In this document: positions 16,912 through 24,990 of the stretch, in pieces
How positions within the stretch are numbered: position 1 is the stretch's first letter
Layout of the letters: the number at the start of each line of letters is the position of its first letter
Made by a program: the position numbers and the translations under genes
Origin: Halohasta litchfieldiae
GTDB lineage: Archaea; Halobacteriota; Halobacteria; Halobacteriales; Haloferacaceae
Direction: 5' to 3'
DNA length: 64,000 nt
Assembly: GCF_002788215.1 (NCBI RefSeq)
Contig: NZ_CP024845.1
Coordinates: 682,001-746,000, forward strand
Notes under the pieces: model-generated
Told to the model about the DNA's origin: nothing
What the model saw: only the letters and a program-made list of their open reading frames with translations
The model's database searches: none

Positions 16912-17312
16912 GCGATCTGTCGGGGTTCGGAGTAGGACAGATACGCCGTCATATCGGTCGTTGTCAGCATTCCGATCACCCCCGAGTCCTCGTCGACCAC
17001 CGGGAGATGGTGGAATCCCCGGTCGACCATCGTCTCTGCGACCTCGGTGACCGCATCGTTTGCGGTGACGGTGACAACGTTCTCCGTCATATAATCCGCA
17101 ACCGTCGTCTCGGCGGCGTCGGCCCTATCAGCGGTCATCCGAACGAAATCAGTCGTCGTTAGAATTCCAACCAACGCGTTGTCCGCGTCGGTGACGACCA
17201 GCGAGCTAATCTCGCGGTCGAGCAGTCTCGCTGCGGCCTCTTGGACGGGCGTCTCTGGCGATACCGACTCAACCGGGGAGGACATCAACCGACCTACAAA
17301 TATGTCTGTCAT
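16908..17312 (-). CDS. Two-CBS-domain protein
   Basis: This 134-residue protein consists of a CBS pair (Bateman module) and nothing else. CBS1 is LMSSPVESVSPETPVQEAA... with VGILTTTDFVRM; CBS2 is YMTENVVTVTANDAVTEVAE with GVIGMLTTTDMTAY. Such modules bind adenosine nucleotides (AMP, ATP, SAM) and regulate partner proteins. The ATG at 17312 (MTDIFVGRL) is preferred because the upstream frame is not CBS-like. The partner is unknown; asd lies directly upstream on the same strand. Confidence 0.9.
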   Translation of the reverse strand: MTDIFVGRLMSSPVESVSPETPVQEAAARLLDREISSLVVTDADNALVGILTTTDFVRMTADRADAAETTVADYMTENVVTVTANDAVTEVAETMVDRGFHHLPVVDEDSGVIGMLTTTDMTAYLSYSEPRQIA

Positions 17313-17425
17313 GGTTATTGGTATACATTCGCATAGAAAAGTGTTGGTACTCGATGGGGTAGTCGACTCGGTTTCGGTTTCTTTCTGCAGTCGCAAAAAT
17401 GTGACCAGCCGTTTAGGAGGTGGCG

Positions 17426-18466
17426 TTAAATCCAGCCTCCTTCGACCAGCAGTTCGCCGTTCAGTAGGCTCGCGCCGGCGGCACCGCGGATGGTGTTGTG
17501 GGCGAGACAGTTGTATTTGAGTCCGGAGTCCGTCGAGGCGACGCCACCGGCCGAAATCTGCATCCCGTTTTCGCGGCTCCGGTCCATCCGGGGCTGTGGG
17601 CGGTCGGGTTCGTCGTCGCCGAAGACGTGGATCAGCTGCTCGGGTGCGCTCGGGAGGTCGGCACCGGGGTACTCTCGCATGGCCGCCCGGGCCTCTTCGG
17701 GGGTCGGCTCGTCGGCGAGGTCGACAAAGAGGCTTTCGAGGTGGCCGTCGAGCGTTGGAATTCGGTTACAGGAGGCGTTGACCGTCGACTCGTGCATGCT
17801 GAGTTCTGCGCCGTCGAACCCACCGAGCAGTTTGCGGGATTCGGACTCCATCTTGGATTCCTCGCCGCCGATGTGGGGAATCGCGTTGTCGATGATCTCC
17901 ATCGAGGTGACCCCGGAGTAGCCAGCACCCGAGACGGCCTGCAAGGTGGTGACGTCGACGCGGTCGAGACCGAACTCGTCGAGTGCGGCCAGCGTCGGCA
18001 CCATCGTGATCGTCGAGCAGTTGGGGTTTTTGATGAGTGCACCGTCCCAGCCGCGGTTGTCACGCTGGACCTCGATCAGGCCGAGATGGTCTGGGTTGAT
18101 CTCCGGAATCGTGAGGGGCACGTCGTCGGCCATCCGGTCGTTTAAGGAGTTCGAAGAAATAATGTGGCCCGCTTCGAGGAATTCGGGTTCGACTTCGCTG
18201 GCGACCGACGAGGGGAGCGACGAGAACAGGAGGTCGACGTCATCCGAGACCGCCTCGGGGGTCGTCGCGCCGACTTCCATTTCAGCGATCTCCTCTGGAA
18301 TCTGGGTTTCGACTCGCCATTTGGCGGCTTCGCGGTAGGTTTTTCCGGCGCTCGATTCGCTTGCGGTGAGTGCGGCGATCTCGAACGTCGGGTGGCCGTC
18401 GAGCAGCTGAATGAACCGCTGACCGACTGCGCCCGTCGCTCCGAGAATGCCAACTTGTACTGCCAT
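17426..18466 (-). CDS. asd: Aspartate-semialdehyde dehydrogenase
   Basis: Reduces aspartyl-phosphate to aspartate semialdehyde with NADPH, the branch point to lysine, threonine, methionine and isoleucine. Of 346 residues, the N-terminus VQVGILGATGAVGQRFIQLL is the NADP-binding loop, LIKNPNCSTITMVPTLAALD holds the catalytic Cys, SGAGYSGVTSMEIIDNAIP follows, and the late His-containing segment CNRIPTLDGHLESLFV is typical of the archaeal/fungal branch. ATG 18466 (MAVQVGIL) is chosen. A 740-bp gene-poor region lies upstream. Confidence 0.96.
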   Translation of the reverse strand: MAVQVGILGATGAVGQRFIQLLDGHPTFEIAALTASESSAGKTYREAAKWRVETQIPEEIAEMEVGATTPEAVSDDVDLLFSSLPSSVASEVEPEFLEAGHIISSNSLNDRMADDVPLTIPEINPDHLGLIEVQRDNRGWDGALIKNPNCSTITMVPTLAALDEFGLDRVDVTTLQAVSGAGYSGVTSMEIIDNAIPHIGGEESKMESESRKLLGGFDGAELSMHESTVNASCNRIPTLDGHLESLFVDLADEPTPEEARAAMREYPGADLPSAPEQLIHVFGDDEPDRPQPRMDRSRENGMQISAGGVASTDSGLKYNCLAHNTIRGAAGASLLNGELLVEGGWI

Positions 18467-18739
18467 TACCGTGGGGTGCAGTCTCATACACATAAGTGGG
18501 TCGGATTGCCACGCAGTTCCCCGAACAATCAGGAAGAATACGGCCGCTACCTCCCGATTCGCGACTGGAACTGTCAGGTTCTATCTGCATGTTTGATATA
18601 AAAGTACGATGAGAGTCGACTGATGATTGTGTCTGTCCATTACATGGCGTGGTTTGGTTCGTGATTTTCAACTCCGAGTCGTTTGATCGCTGGCTACTGG
18701 GCGACTCATCAGAAGGTGTAAACTATGGGCGGTGGTATG

Positions 18740-18908
18740 TTGACCTACGTGCCCTAGTCCCCGGCGGAGTACTCCTACTTGGGAGCGATGATCGTCCGGA
18801 GAACCCAGGCACGTGATATACGGTTCGTTGTCGACCGTAACAGACAGCTGCCCGGCACGAGGGTTTCCCGACCGACGTGGCATGCCGCCTCTGAATGAGG
18901 TCGGGCGT
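18740..18908 (+). ncRNA. Candidate structured noncoding RNA (unidentified)
   Basis: The segment has nested complementary stretches: TACGTGCC near 18758 with GGCACGTG near 18808, TCCCCGG with CCGGAGA inside it, small hairpins such as CTCC-tacttg-GGAG and CGAtgaTCG, then a second domain closed by CCGACC...GGTCGG with inner CCTC-tgaat-GAGG. A TATA-like GTAAAC lies about 25 bases before. It does not show the conserved motifs I know for SRP RNA, RNase P RNA or tRNA. It could equally be a decayed mobile-element end. Confidence 0.25.
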
Positions 18909-18928
18909 TAGTGTTCCGGGTAACATTT
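18909..18928 (+). repeat. 20-bp direct repeat, left copy
   Basis: TAGTGTTCCGGGTAACATTT recurs exactly at 21079-21098. Similarity continues for a few bases (ttCCGAAgt here, CGAAct there). The core TGTTnCnnGnAACA is imperfectly palindromic. The two copies bracket the SHOCT-permease pair. Confidence 0.75.
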
Positions 18929-19159
18929 TCCGAAGTTACACAGAGTACGTCTCCATCCTGCGTAGGTACGCACGGACTGTTTCGATGGCAGTTTCAGATG
19001 TAAACGCTTGCCAGTTGTCGACATCGGATAGAACCCTCCGATTAGCGCCGTGTTCGGATCGGGATCATTCACTCAATCACAAAACGGATTGCATGCTAAG
19101 AATTTGAGCGCCATTTGCTTTGGAATCGTAAGCGAAACGACTTTGAACGATGTACCCGT

Positions 19160-19194
19160 ATATTTAGATTGAGATCGCGTTTTGACGCGACTCT
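19160..19194 (+). promoter_or_regulatory. Promoter and operator-like inverted repeat of the metal module
   Basis: A TATA-like tatattta (19160-19167) is followed by TCGCG-ttttga-CGCGA (19175-19190), extended imperfectly by GAGA and TCTC. The inverted repeat sits where transcription should start, about 15-30 bases before the ATG at 19206, so it suits a repressor operator, possibly metal-responsive. Confidence 0.45.
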
Positions 19195-19205
19195 CGGATA
19201 CTATC

Positions 19206-19565
19206 ATGACCACCAATACAATTGATCGACAACTCGTCTGGGTCGTCCTCGCAATCATCGCTGCCCTGATTATCGTTCCCCTGTTCGGCATGATGTGGGC
19301 CGGACCGATGATGGGTGGGATGTGGGGTACCGGAATGTGGGGTGCAGATGGCATGTCTGGATGGATGCTCATCATTGGCGTGGGGATGCAACTCCTCTTC
19401 GTCGCCGTCATTGCCGGGGCCGTCTACCTCGGCTATCGAGCGACACGCAAGGGGGATGACTCATCTGACCCTGCAGTCAAGGAGCTTCGGGCTGCCTACG
19501 CACGTGGCGACCTGAGCGACGAGGAGTACGAACGACGGCGGGACCGACTCGAAACCGAACCGTAA
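19206..19565 (+). CDS. Small two-helix membrane protein with SHOCT domain and Met/Trp-rich loop
   Basis: A 119-residue membrane protein. The first helix (about residues 8-28, VWVVLAIIAALIIVPLFGMM) is followed by a glycine/methionine/tryptophan-rich loop with repeated GMW/GMM units, a second helix (about 48-70), and a C-terminal SHOCT motif (VKELRAAYARGDLSDEEYER). The Met-rich loop resembles copper(I)-binding segments. It starts 4 bp before the permease gene ends its leader, so the two are co-transcribed. Role as an accessory to the transporter is inferred. ATG 19206 is preferred over the in-frame TTG at 19182. Confidence 0.8.
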   Translation: MTTNTIDRQLVWVVLAIIAALIIVPLFGMMWAGPMMGGMWGTGMWGADGMSGWMLIIGVGMQLLFVAVIAGAVYLGYRATRKGDDSSDPAVKELRAAYARGDLSDEEYERRRDRLETEP

Positions 19566-19569
19566 ACCG

Positions 19570-20961
19570 ATGATGTTAGCACCACTGGGACCAGCGGTTG
19601 CCGAGGCCCTCCGGATCGGGATCGGCTTCCTCTGGACAGCCGCCTGGGCGATCATCATGGGATTAGTGATCACCAGTCTCGTCCAAGTTTACGTCTCGAA
19701 AGAACGAATGGCTGCCGTGCTTGGCGATGCCGATATGGCCGGTGTCACGAAGGCCACGCTGTTCGGCGCTGCCAGCAGCGGCTGTAGCTTCGGTGCGGTC
19801 GCCATCGGGAAGGGGCTCTTCAAAAAGGGTGCCCACGTCGTGAACTTCCTCGCGTTCATGTTCGCGTCGACGAACCTCATCGTCGAACTCGGATTGATGA
19901 TCCTGATCCTGTTGGGCTGGGAGTTCCTCGTTGCCGAGTTACTCGGTGGTCTCATCCTCATCGCAGTGATGGCAGTGATCGTCCAGTTGACGCTTCCAGA
20001 AACCCTCTTTGAGGAGGTTCGCACCGAACTGAATCAGCGAGATCACGACCACGGCGTGACCGAGGATCCGACCTGCGGAATGGAGGGGCGAGACGAGTAT
20101 TCGCTCGTCACGGATGGTGGCGAGACGCTGAAATTCTGTTCGGAGGGTTGTATGGAGACCTATCAGCAGGAGGTGGCCAGCAGTGGGAGCTGGCGAGACG
20201 AACTCCTGTCGTGGGGTGGCTGGTACAAGGTCGGCAACCAGTATCGCAAGGAGTGGTCGATGCTCTACACGGACGTGATAGCGGGCTTTCTGATCTCTGG
20301 ATTCGTCATCGTGTTCGTCCCACAGTGGGTCTGGAACACGCTGTTTTTGCAGGGCGACGGCATCCTTGTCAGCGCTGAGAACGCAGTCATGGGCGTGGCT
20401 ATCGCTGTTATTAGCTTCGTCGGTAGCATGGGAAACGTCCCGTTCGCCGTTGCGCTCTGGGGTGGCGGTGTGAGCTTCGCCGGTGTGATCGCCTTCGTCT
20501 ATGCCGACCTCATTACAGTCCCCGTGCTCAACGTCTACCGGAAGTACTACGGCTGGAGTGTGATGCTGTATATCCTCGGCGTGTTCTTCGTGACGATGGC
20601 ATTCACGGGGTTTCTCATGGAACAGCTATTTAGTGTGTTAGGGATCGTCCCCGATCTCGCTGGTGGCATGACTGCGAGCGAGCAGACCTATTTCGAACTG
20701 AACTATACGTTCTACCTCAATCTGATCGCGTTCGCACTCTCAGGATTCCTTCTCTACGTGTACCGACGCGGTCTGGGAGCACCCGGTCAGTACCGGGATC
20801 CTGTCTGTGGAATGCGAACCGGCGAGGATGGTCCAACCGTCATCCACGATGGTGATACCTACCATTTCTGTTCGAAGGCGTGTCGACGAGCCTTCGAGGA
20901 GACACCCGAGGAGTTCGCTATGATCGATCCAACAGTCTCGGGCGCTCACGATCACCATTGA
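19570..20961 (+). CDS. Permease (DUF318/ArsP-like) with two YHS/TRASH metal-binding domains
   Basis: This 463-residue polytopic membrane protein is built from two permease halves. The first has ATLFGAASSGCSFGAVAIGKG and LAFMFASTNLIVELG; the second has AVISFVGSMGNVPFAVALWG and FAGVIAFVYADLI. A YHS-type domain sits between them (about 166-200: DPTCGMEGRDEY ... FCSEGCMETY) and a second one at the C-terminus (about 417-450: DPVCGMRTGEDG ... FCSKACRRAFEE). Tail and loop are His-rich. The permease family exports heavy metals or metalloids; the cysteine-rich domains suggest metal capture, with copper most likely given the Met-rich partner. It follows the SHOCT gene with a 4-bp gap. Confidence 0.88.
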   Translation: MMLAPLGPAVAEALRIGIGFLWTAAWAIIMGLVITSLVQVYVSKERMAAVLGDADMAGVTKATLFGAASSGCSFGAVAIGKGLFKKGAHVVNFLAFMFASTNLIVELGLMILILLGWEFLVAELLGGLILIAVMAVIVQLTLPETLFEEVRTELNQRDHDHGVTEDPTCGMEGRDEYSLVTDGGETLKFCSEGCMETYQQEVASSGSWRDELLSWGGWYKVGNQYRKEWSMLYTDVIAGFLISGFVIVFVPQWVWNTLFLQGDGILVSAENAVMGVAIAVISFVGSMGNVPFAVALWGGGVSFAGVIAFVYADLITVPVLNVYRKYYGWSVMLYILGVFFVTMAFTGFLMEQLFSVLGIVPDLAGGMTASEQTYFELNYTFYLNLIAFALSGFLLYVYRRGLGAPGQYRDPVCGMRTGEDGPTVIHDGDTYHFCSKACRRAFEETPEEFAMIDPTVSGAHDHH

Positions 20962-21215
20962 TAAATCGGTAACGCAATCCTTCTTTATCGAAATTCAATT
21001 AGTAACAGTTTGTGCTGCTGATACGGGTTGCACTATTGATTTCAGTTTTACAGACCCTACTAGTAGATCGTCGACTGGTAGTGTTCCGGGTAACATTTCG
21101 AACTATATATAGTTATTTTATTGATATTTGTGTAGCTATGCCAATTAGTTACGTAGGATAATAAAAACCGAGAGAAAACGAAGCATCATCTACATACCAC
21201 TCAGAGATTCGTTAC
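20962..21215. other. AT-rich convergent intergenic region carrying the right repeat copy
   Basis: There is no gene. It contains the right copy of the 20-bp repeat and, directly after it, a 14-bp perfect palindrome AACTATATATAGTT (about 21101-21114). It lies between the 3' ends of the permease and of the minus-strand Met-rich protein gene, so neither signal is placed like a promoter. Confidence 0.5.
21079..21098 (+). repeat. 20-bp direct repeat, right copy
   Basis: This is an exact copy of 18909-18928, 2170 bp away in the same orientation, immediately 3' of the permease gene. Its position between convergent 3' ends argues against a simple operator and for an insertion or recombination boundary. 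Confidence 0.75.
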
Positions 21216-21500
21216 TCACGTCTTCCAGTCGACGTCCTCGTCATCAACTTCGAGATCATCGGCGTCAAGCCCACCCTCATCTGCCTCTTGGTTCTCCATC
21301 ATATCCATCATATCTCCCATGACGGCTTCCATGTCGGGCTGATCCTGTTGTGTTGGTGGGTCCTGCATCATGCCGCCCATCCCACCGAACATATTGTCTT
21401 GCATTTTCTGGAGTTTCCGCTTCACAAACCAGATACTCCCACCGATACCGACAATAGCACCGATGACGACCCCGACTGTGAGCGACAGCGGATCGATCAT
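21216..21500 (-). CDS. Small membrane-anchored Met/Asp-rich protein
   Basis: This is a 94-residue protein with one N-terminal transmembrane helix (MIDPLSLTVGVVIGAIVGIG, then SIWFVKRKL marking the cytoplasmic side) followed by a methionine-rich stretch (MFGGMGGMM, MEAVMGDMMDMMEN) and a strongly acidic tail. The Met clusters are reminiscent of copper-binding segments and match the neighbouring transport module, although it is encoded convergently. ATG 21500 is chosen because the hydrophobic segment begins there. No named family is recognised; the metal role is inferred. Confidence 0.7.
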   Translation of the reverse strand: MIDPLSLTVGVVIGAIVGIGGSIWFVKRKLQKMQDNMFGGMGGMMQDPPTQQDQPDMEAVMGDMMDMMENQEADEGGLDADDLEVDDEDVDWKT

Positions 21501-21722
21501 TCGCTGCCTCCAGACGTTCTGTGCAGGCTTTTGTGGTTCCCGATTCTCGGAGACAGCGCGTGTGTCCAGCACCCTACGTTCGCCATACGTATCGTCTGCC
21601 GGTGAGCCTCAAATCGCTTGTGTCTGTGCTGCAGCGATTCGAGGCGGGTCGACCTCGGCAACTAGCGTTGCGTCGGCCGTTTCGACGTGTTCCCAGTAGG
21701 TTTCGATGAGGGACGCGTATTG

Positions 21723-22628
21723 CTACTGTTGCTGGCGGTTGACGACGAGCACGGGCACGTCGACGCTCCGCAGGACGCTCGCAGCGACACTCCCGAGCAG
21801 TTGGCGTTTGAGATTTGACCGCCCATGAGACCCCATCACGATGAGGTCGATATCGGTATCCGATACGTACTCACGAACCCCTGCAACAACCCCGTTGAAC
21901 GACGCCGTTCGTTCGACAGCTGTCTCAACATCAAGCGCAACGTCGGCTGCGGTGATCTCGTCTGCAACCCTGTCGACGGCTGTCTGTCCACTCGCTTCGA
22001 GTCGGTCGACGAACTGCATATCGAGACCGCCCGCACTGAACATGCCGCCTGCATCCTGGAGGTCGACCACGTTTAGCACGTGGACGGTCGACCCATAGCT
22101 CGCTGCGACCGCGATGCTGTGGAGTGTGGCCGCCTCGGCGTTGTCGCTCCCATCGGTCGGAACGAGAAGCTTGGAGTATGACTGTGCAGTCGGGGTCGGC
22201 TGCTCCTCGTTTGGGACGACAAAGACGGGACTCCCAGCGCGGTGGAGTACCTGTTCGGTGACGCCGCCGAGGAGTTTCGTTTTCAGGCCTGTCACACCCT
22301 GTCGACCGAGGACAATGAGATCTGCGTCCTGCTCGGCTGCATGCTCGCTGATCTCGACGGCGGGCGTTCCCTCTCTGAGGGAGGTCGTGAGTTGTTGTCC
22401 AAACTCACGATCCGAGGCGTCGTTTTCGACTGCGGTGAGTGCTGTCTGACCTCGTTCTCGGAGCTGCGTCTTTTCGTCGCCTGAGACTGCGAGACGCAGT
22501 GTCTTCTGTGGGACGACGTGAAGCACGTCGACGTCAGCAGCGAACCGCTGGGCGAGTTCGAGACCACGTCTTGCGGCGTGTCTGGCTTCTTCGCTCCCGT
22601 CGACAGCCAAGAGGAGACGGTCGTACAT
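21723..22628 (-). CDS. Tandem universal stress protein (two UspA domains)
   Basis: This 301-residue protein is two Usp folds in a row. Domain 1 (about 1-145) opens with YDRLLLAVDGSEEARHAARR and has LGRQGVTGLKTKLLGGVTEQV; domain 2 (about 155-300) opens with SKLLVPTDGSDNAEAATLHS and has MGSHGRSNLKRQLLGSVAAS. Both loops keep the G-x2-G-x9-G-[ST] type ATP-binding pattern. A tandem form is an intramolecular version of the usual Usp dimer. Start 22628 (MYDRLL) is preferred over an upstream ATG. It is divergent from the CBS-HPF gene. Confidence 0.93.
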   Translation of the reverse strand: MYDRLLLAVDGSEEARHAARRGLELAQRFAADVDVLHVVPQKTLRLAVSGDEKTQLRERGQTALTAVENDASDREFGQQLTTSLREGTPAVEISEHAAEQDADLIVLGRQGVTGLKTKLLGGVTEQVLHRAGSPVFVVPNEEQPTPTAQSYSKLLVPTDGSDNAEAATLHSIAVAASYGSTVHVLNVVDLQDAGGMFSAGGLDMQFVDRLEASGQTAVDRVADEITAADVALDVETAVERTASFNGVVAGVREYVSDTDIDLIVMGSHGRSNLKRQLLGSVAASVLRSVDVPVLVVNRQQQ

Positions 22629-22816
22629 GGGCCCCTGTTCGACCCCAACCGTCTTCATCGTTTGGCGTACTGCCAGCAGCCCGTACAGTCTCCGTAGAGC
22701 GACCAGCTACCGCGACGGTCTCACTGACTGACGCCGATCACATGATATTTCCCGGCAAACCATGCTATTGTGCAACAAGGTTCAATACCCCCGGCGATGT
22801 ATATACTGATTGGACT

Positions 22817-23959
22817 ATGGATATAACTGATATTGTTATGACGGAGTTCGTCGAGGTGGATGTCGACGAGCGACTCGCCAAGGTGCGGGCGAAGTTCGAC
22901 GAGCAGAACCCCCGTGGGGTGATCGTCACCGACGACGGCGCCTACGAGGGGGTGATCGGAGAGTCCGAACTCGTCAAATCCCGTATCCAGGACGACACCA
23001 AAGCGAGCGTGTTGATGACGTCGGCTCCCCGGGTCGACCACCACGAGGACATCCGTGAGGTTGCCCGACTGCTGGTCGAGGGCGATGTCCAGATCGCGCC
23101 GGTGTTCCGCGGTGACTCCCTTGCTGGCATCATCACGGGCGACGCGATTCTCACTGCGGTCCTCGAGAACCTCGATGCACTGATCGTCGAACAGATCTAC
23201 AGCGAGGACGTCATCAACATCGCCGCGAAATCGACGGTCGGCCAAGCCATCAATCGGCTTCGGGAACACGGTATCTCGCGGCTTCCCGTGGTCGACGACC
23301 GTGGCTCGCTCGACGGCGTGATCACGACTCACGACATCGTCGACTTCGTGGTTCGGGACCACGAGCGCCAGCACAAAGGCGACCGAAGCGGCGACCGCGA
23401 CCGCATGCTGGATCTCCCCGTCGAGAACCTGATGAGCAGTCCGGTCGTGACCGCGACGCCCGACGAGAGCGTCGAGGTCGCCGTCCAGCGGATGTTCGAC
23501 AACGAAATCTCCGGACTCGTCGTGACGGCTGGCGAGGGCCAGCAGGCGGTCGCCGGTGTCGTCACCAAAACCGACGTGCTCCGGGCGTTGACGTTCACTG
23601 AAGAGGAGACGATGGACGTTCAGATCACCAATGTCGAACTCCTTGATACGATCAAGCGAGAGGAGATCGTCGACTCGATCACACAGGTCGTCGACAAATA
23701 CCAGGAGATGAACGTGATGCACGCCCACGTTCGGTTCCACGAACACAAGGAGAAACTCCGCGGCACGCCGCTGATTCAGGCCCAGATTCGGCTCCGAACC
23801 AGCCACGGCCAGTTGGCTGGCTCGGGTGAAGGCTACGGCGCGAACCACGCCTTCCACGTCGCGCTCGACAAACTCGAACGCAACGTGTTGGAGCTGAAGG
23901 GAATCAACGCAGACAAGGAGTACCGCGGCCAGCTGCTGCGGAAACTCAACGAGATCTGA
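22817..23959 (+). CDS. Four-CBS protein with C-terminal HPF/S30AE-like domain
   Basis: A 380-residue protein with four CBS repeats in two Bateman pairs (MDITDIVMTEFVEVDVDERL; VLMTSAPRVDHHEDI; QIYSEDVINIAAKSTVGQAI; LMSSPVVTATPDESVEV). A final ~100-residue domain contains VMHAHVRFHEHKEKLRG, IQAQIRLRTSHGQLAG and NHAFHVALDKLERNVL. That last part looks like the beta-alpha-beta-beta-beta-alpha fold of ribosome hibernation factors (S30AE). The CBS domains would bind adenine nucleotides and so could link ribosome silencing to energy state; this is inference. Start: the family usually begins MDIxDI, so 22817 is used, though TATA spacing (gtatata about 22797-22804) would also allow ATG 22838. Confidence 0.82.
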   Translation: MDITDIVMTEFVEVDVDERLAKVRAKFDEQNPRGVIVTDDGAYEGVIGESELVKSRIQDDTKASVLMTSAPRVDHHEDIREVARLLVEGDVQIAPVFRGDSLAGIITGDAILTAVLENLDALIVEQIYSEDVINIAAKSTVGQAINRLREHGISRLPVVDDRGSLDGVITTHDIVDFVVRDHERQHKGDRSGDRDRMLDLPVENLMSSPVVTATPDESVEVAVQRMFDNEISGLVVTAGEGQQAVAGVVTKTDVLRALTFTEEETMDVQITNVELLDTIKREEIVDSITQVVDKYQEMNVMHAHVRFHEHKEKLRGTPLIQAQIRLRTSHGQLAGSGEGYGANHAFHVALDKLERNVLELKGINADKEYRGQLLRKLNEI

Positions 23960-24013
23960 GACGATAGAGTGAGGGAGCTCCCGAGCAGCCCCCGTTCTGT
24001 GCGGTCTGGTTAC

Positions 24014-24019
24014 TTTTTT
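24014..24019 (+). terminator. T-run terminator after the CBS-HPF gene
   Basis: Six consecutive T's (tacttttttggtg) lie 55 bases after the stop codon and 57 bases before the Rieske gene, the T-tract type of haloarchaeal terminator. Confidence 0.5.
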
Positions 24020-24075
24020 GGTGTGCGAACCGTCCACTTCGTCATGCTTTTGAGCGGTCCCTTCCAAAACTGACC

Positions 24076-24921
24076 ATGAGCGCAGACGAGGACAAGTATC
24101 CCGCGGAGTCCGGTCGTCGACGGTTCGTCAAGGGTGTTGTCGGTGGGGCGGCACTCGCTGGTGTGGGAGCCACCGGCGCAGTGTCGATGAACACACTAAC
24201 GAGTTCGTCCGGTGCGGGTGGTGGACCGGTCGAAGCGATGGTAATCGAAAACACGGGCGGTCCCGCCCCGCGTGGGATGCCCCAGATTCCCATCGAGATA
24301 GACGACGAGGGATTCATCAAAGGCGTCTGGCCCGAGATCACCACCGAAACCGTCGAAGGTGTCGAAGTCGAAATCGCCAGAGAGGATATCGGCGGGGTAA
24401 CGTACTCCCAAGAGTGGTTCCAGTACTGTGGGCTCGAATCGAACAACGCACTCGATCCGAGCTACGAGTCGGATAACTACTTCATCACCGACCCCGCGGC
24501 TGGCTACGAGTGGCAGTCAGACAAATCCGAGGGCGACCGGTTCAACATCTCCGAGTTCGACGACTACACCGAGTGGCAGTCGGATGCCGGTATCGGGAGC
24601 CCCGGTGTCGGGAAGGCTGGCTCGGCTATCTGGCGATCCGGCGATTCGGAAAACCCCATGCCGGTGACAATCCTGCGATCCGAAACTATCGAAGAGGCCG
24701 CCCAAGACAACGAGTGGCTGGCCGCCAGCACCGATCAGGGTGTCATCGCGTGGCTCAACAAGTGTACCCACTTCTGCTGTGTGCCAACGTTCAAGACCGC
24801 CGCTGACGCGCCCAGATACAACGCCGCAGACAAGGTGTACTGTGCGTGCCACCAGTCGGTGTACGACCCATTCTCCATCGTTACTGCACTCTACATCTCC
24901 CGACCACGCCCGACCGAGTAG
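24076..24921 (+). CDS. Tat-exported Rieske 2Fe-2S protein
   Basis: A 281-residue electron-transfer protein. The N-terminus has a twin-arginine signal (SGRRRFVKGVVGGAALAGVG), so the folded protein is probably exported and held by its N-terminal helix. The cluster-binding motifs are CTHFCC near residue 235 and CACHQSVYDPF near 260: two Cys and two His ligands plus the disulfide Cys pair of bc-type Rieske proteins. Cytochrome b genes are absent nearby, so it is either an orphan subunit of a bc-like complex or serves another respiratory chain. The small acidic protein gene 70 bp downstream may be co-transcribed. Confidence 0.93.
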   Translation: MSADEDKYPAESGRRRFVKGVVGGAALAGVGATGAVSMNTLTSSSGAGGGPVEAMVIENTGGPAPRGMPQIPIEIDDEGFIKGVWPEITTETVEGVEVEIAREDIGGVTYSQEWFQYCGLESNNALDPSYESDNYFITDPAAGYEWQSDKSEGDRFNISEFDDYTEWQSDAGIGSPGVGKAGSAIWRSGDSENPMPVTILRSETIEEAAQDNEWLAASTDQGVIAWLNKCTHFCCVPTFKTAADAPRYNAADKVYCACHQSVYDPFSIVTALYISRPRPTE

Positions 24922-24990
24922 TCGTCTCCCGCCCACGATCTCCGAGCGGTCGACCCCCGAATTTTTCCGCGTTCTCATCCGAGTAGCCGT

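Larger units (their letters stand above)
18467..19205. other. Gene-poor region upstream of the metal-transport module
   Basis: No convincing protein gene occurs. The left part carries the asd promoter. A TATA-like gatataaaag (18594-18603, plus strand) precedes a GC-rich segment (about 18740-18905) rich in self-complementary sequence, which is followed by one copy of a 20-bp repeat (18909-18928) and the promoter of the SHOCT gene. Confidence 0.5.

Noticed and set aside
22721-24067. 448-residue minus-strand open frame opposite the CBS-HPF gene
   Set aside because: It is rich in Val, Asp and His with no domain, the usual pattern of an antisense frame to an acidic haloarchaeal gene.
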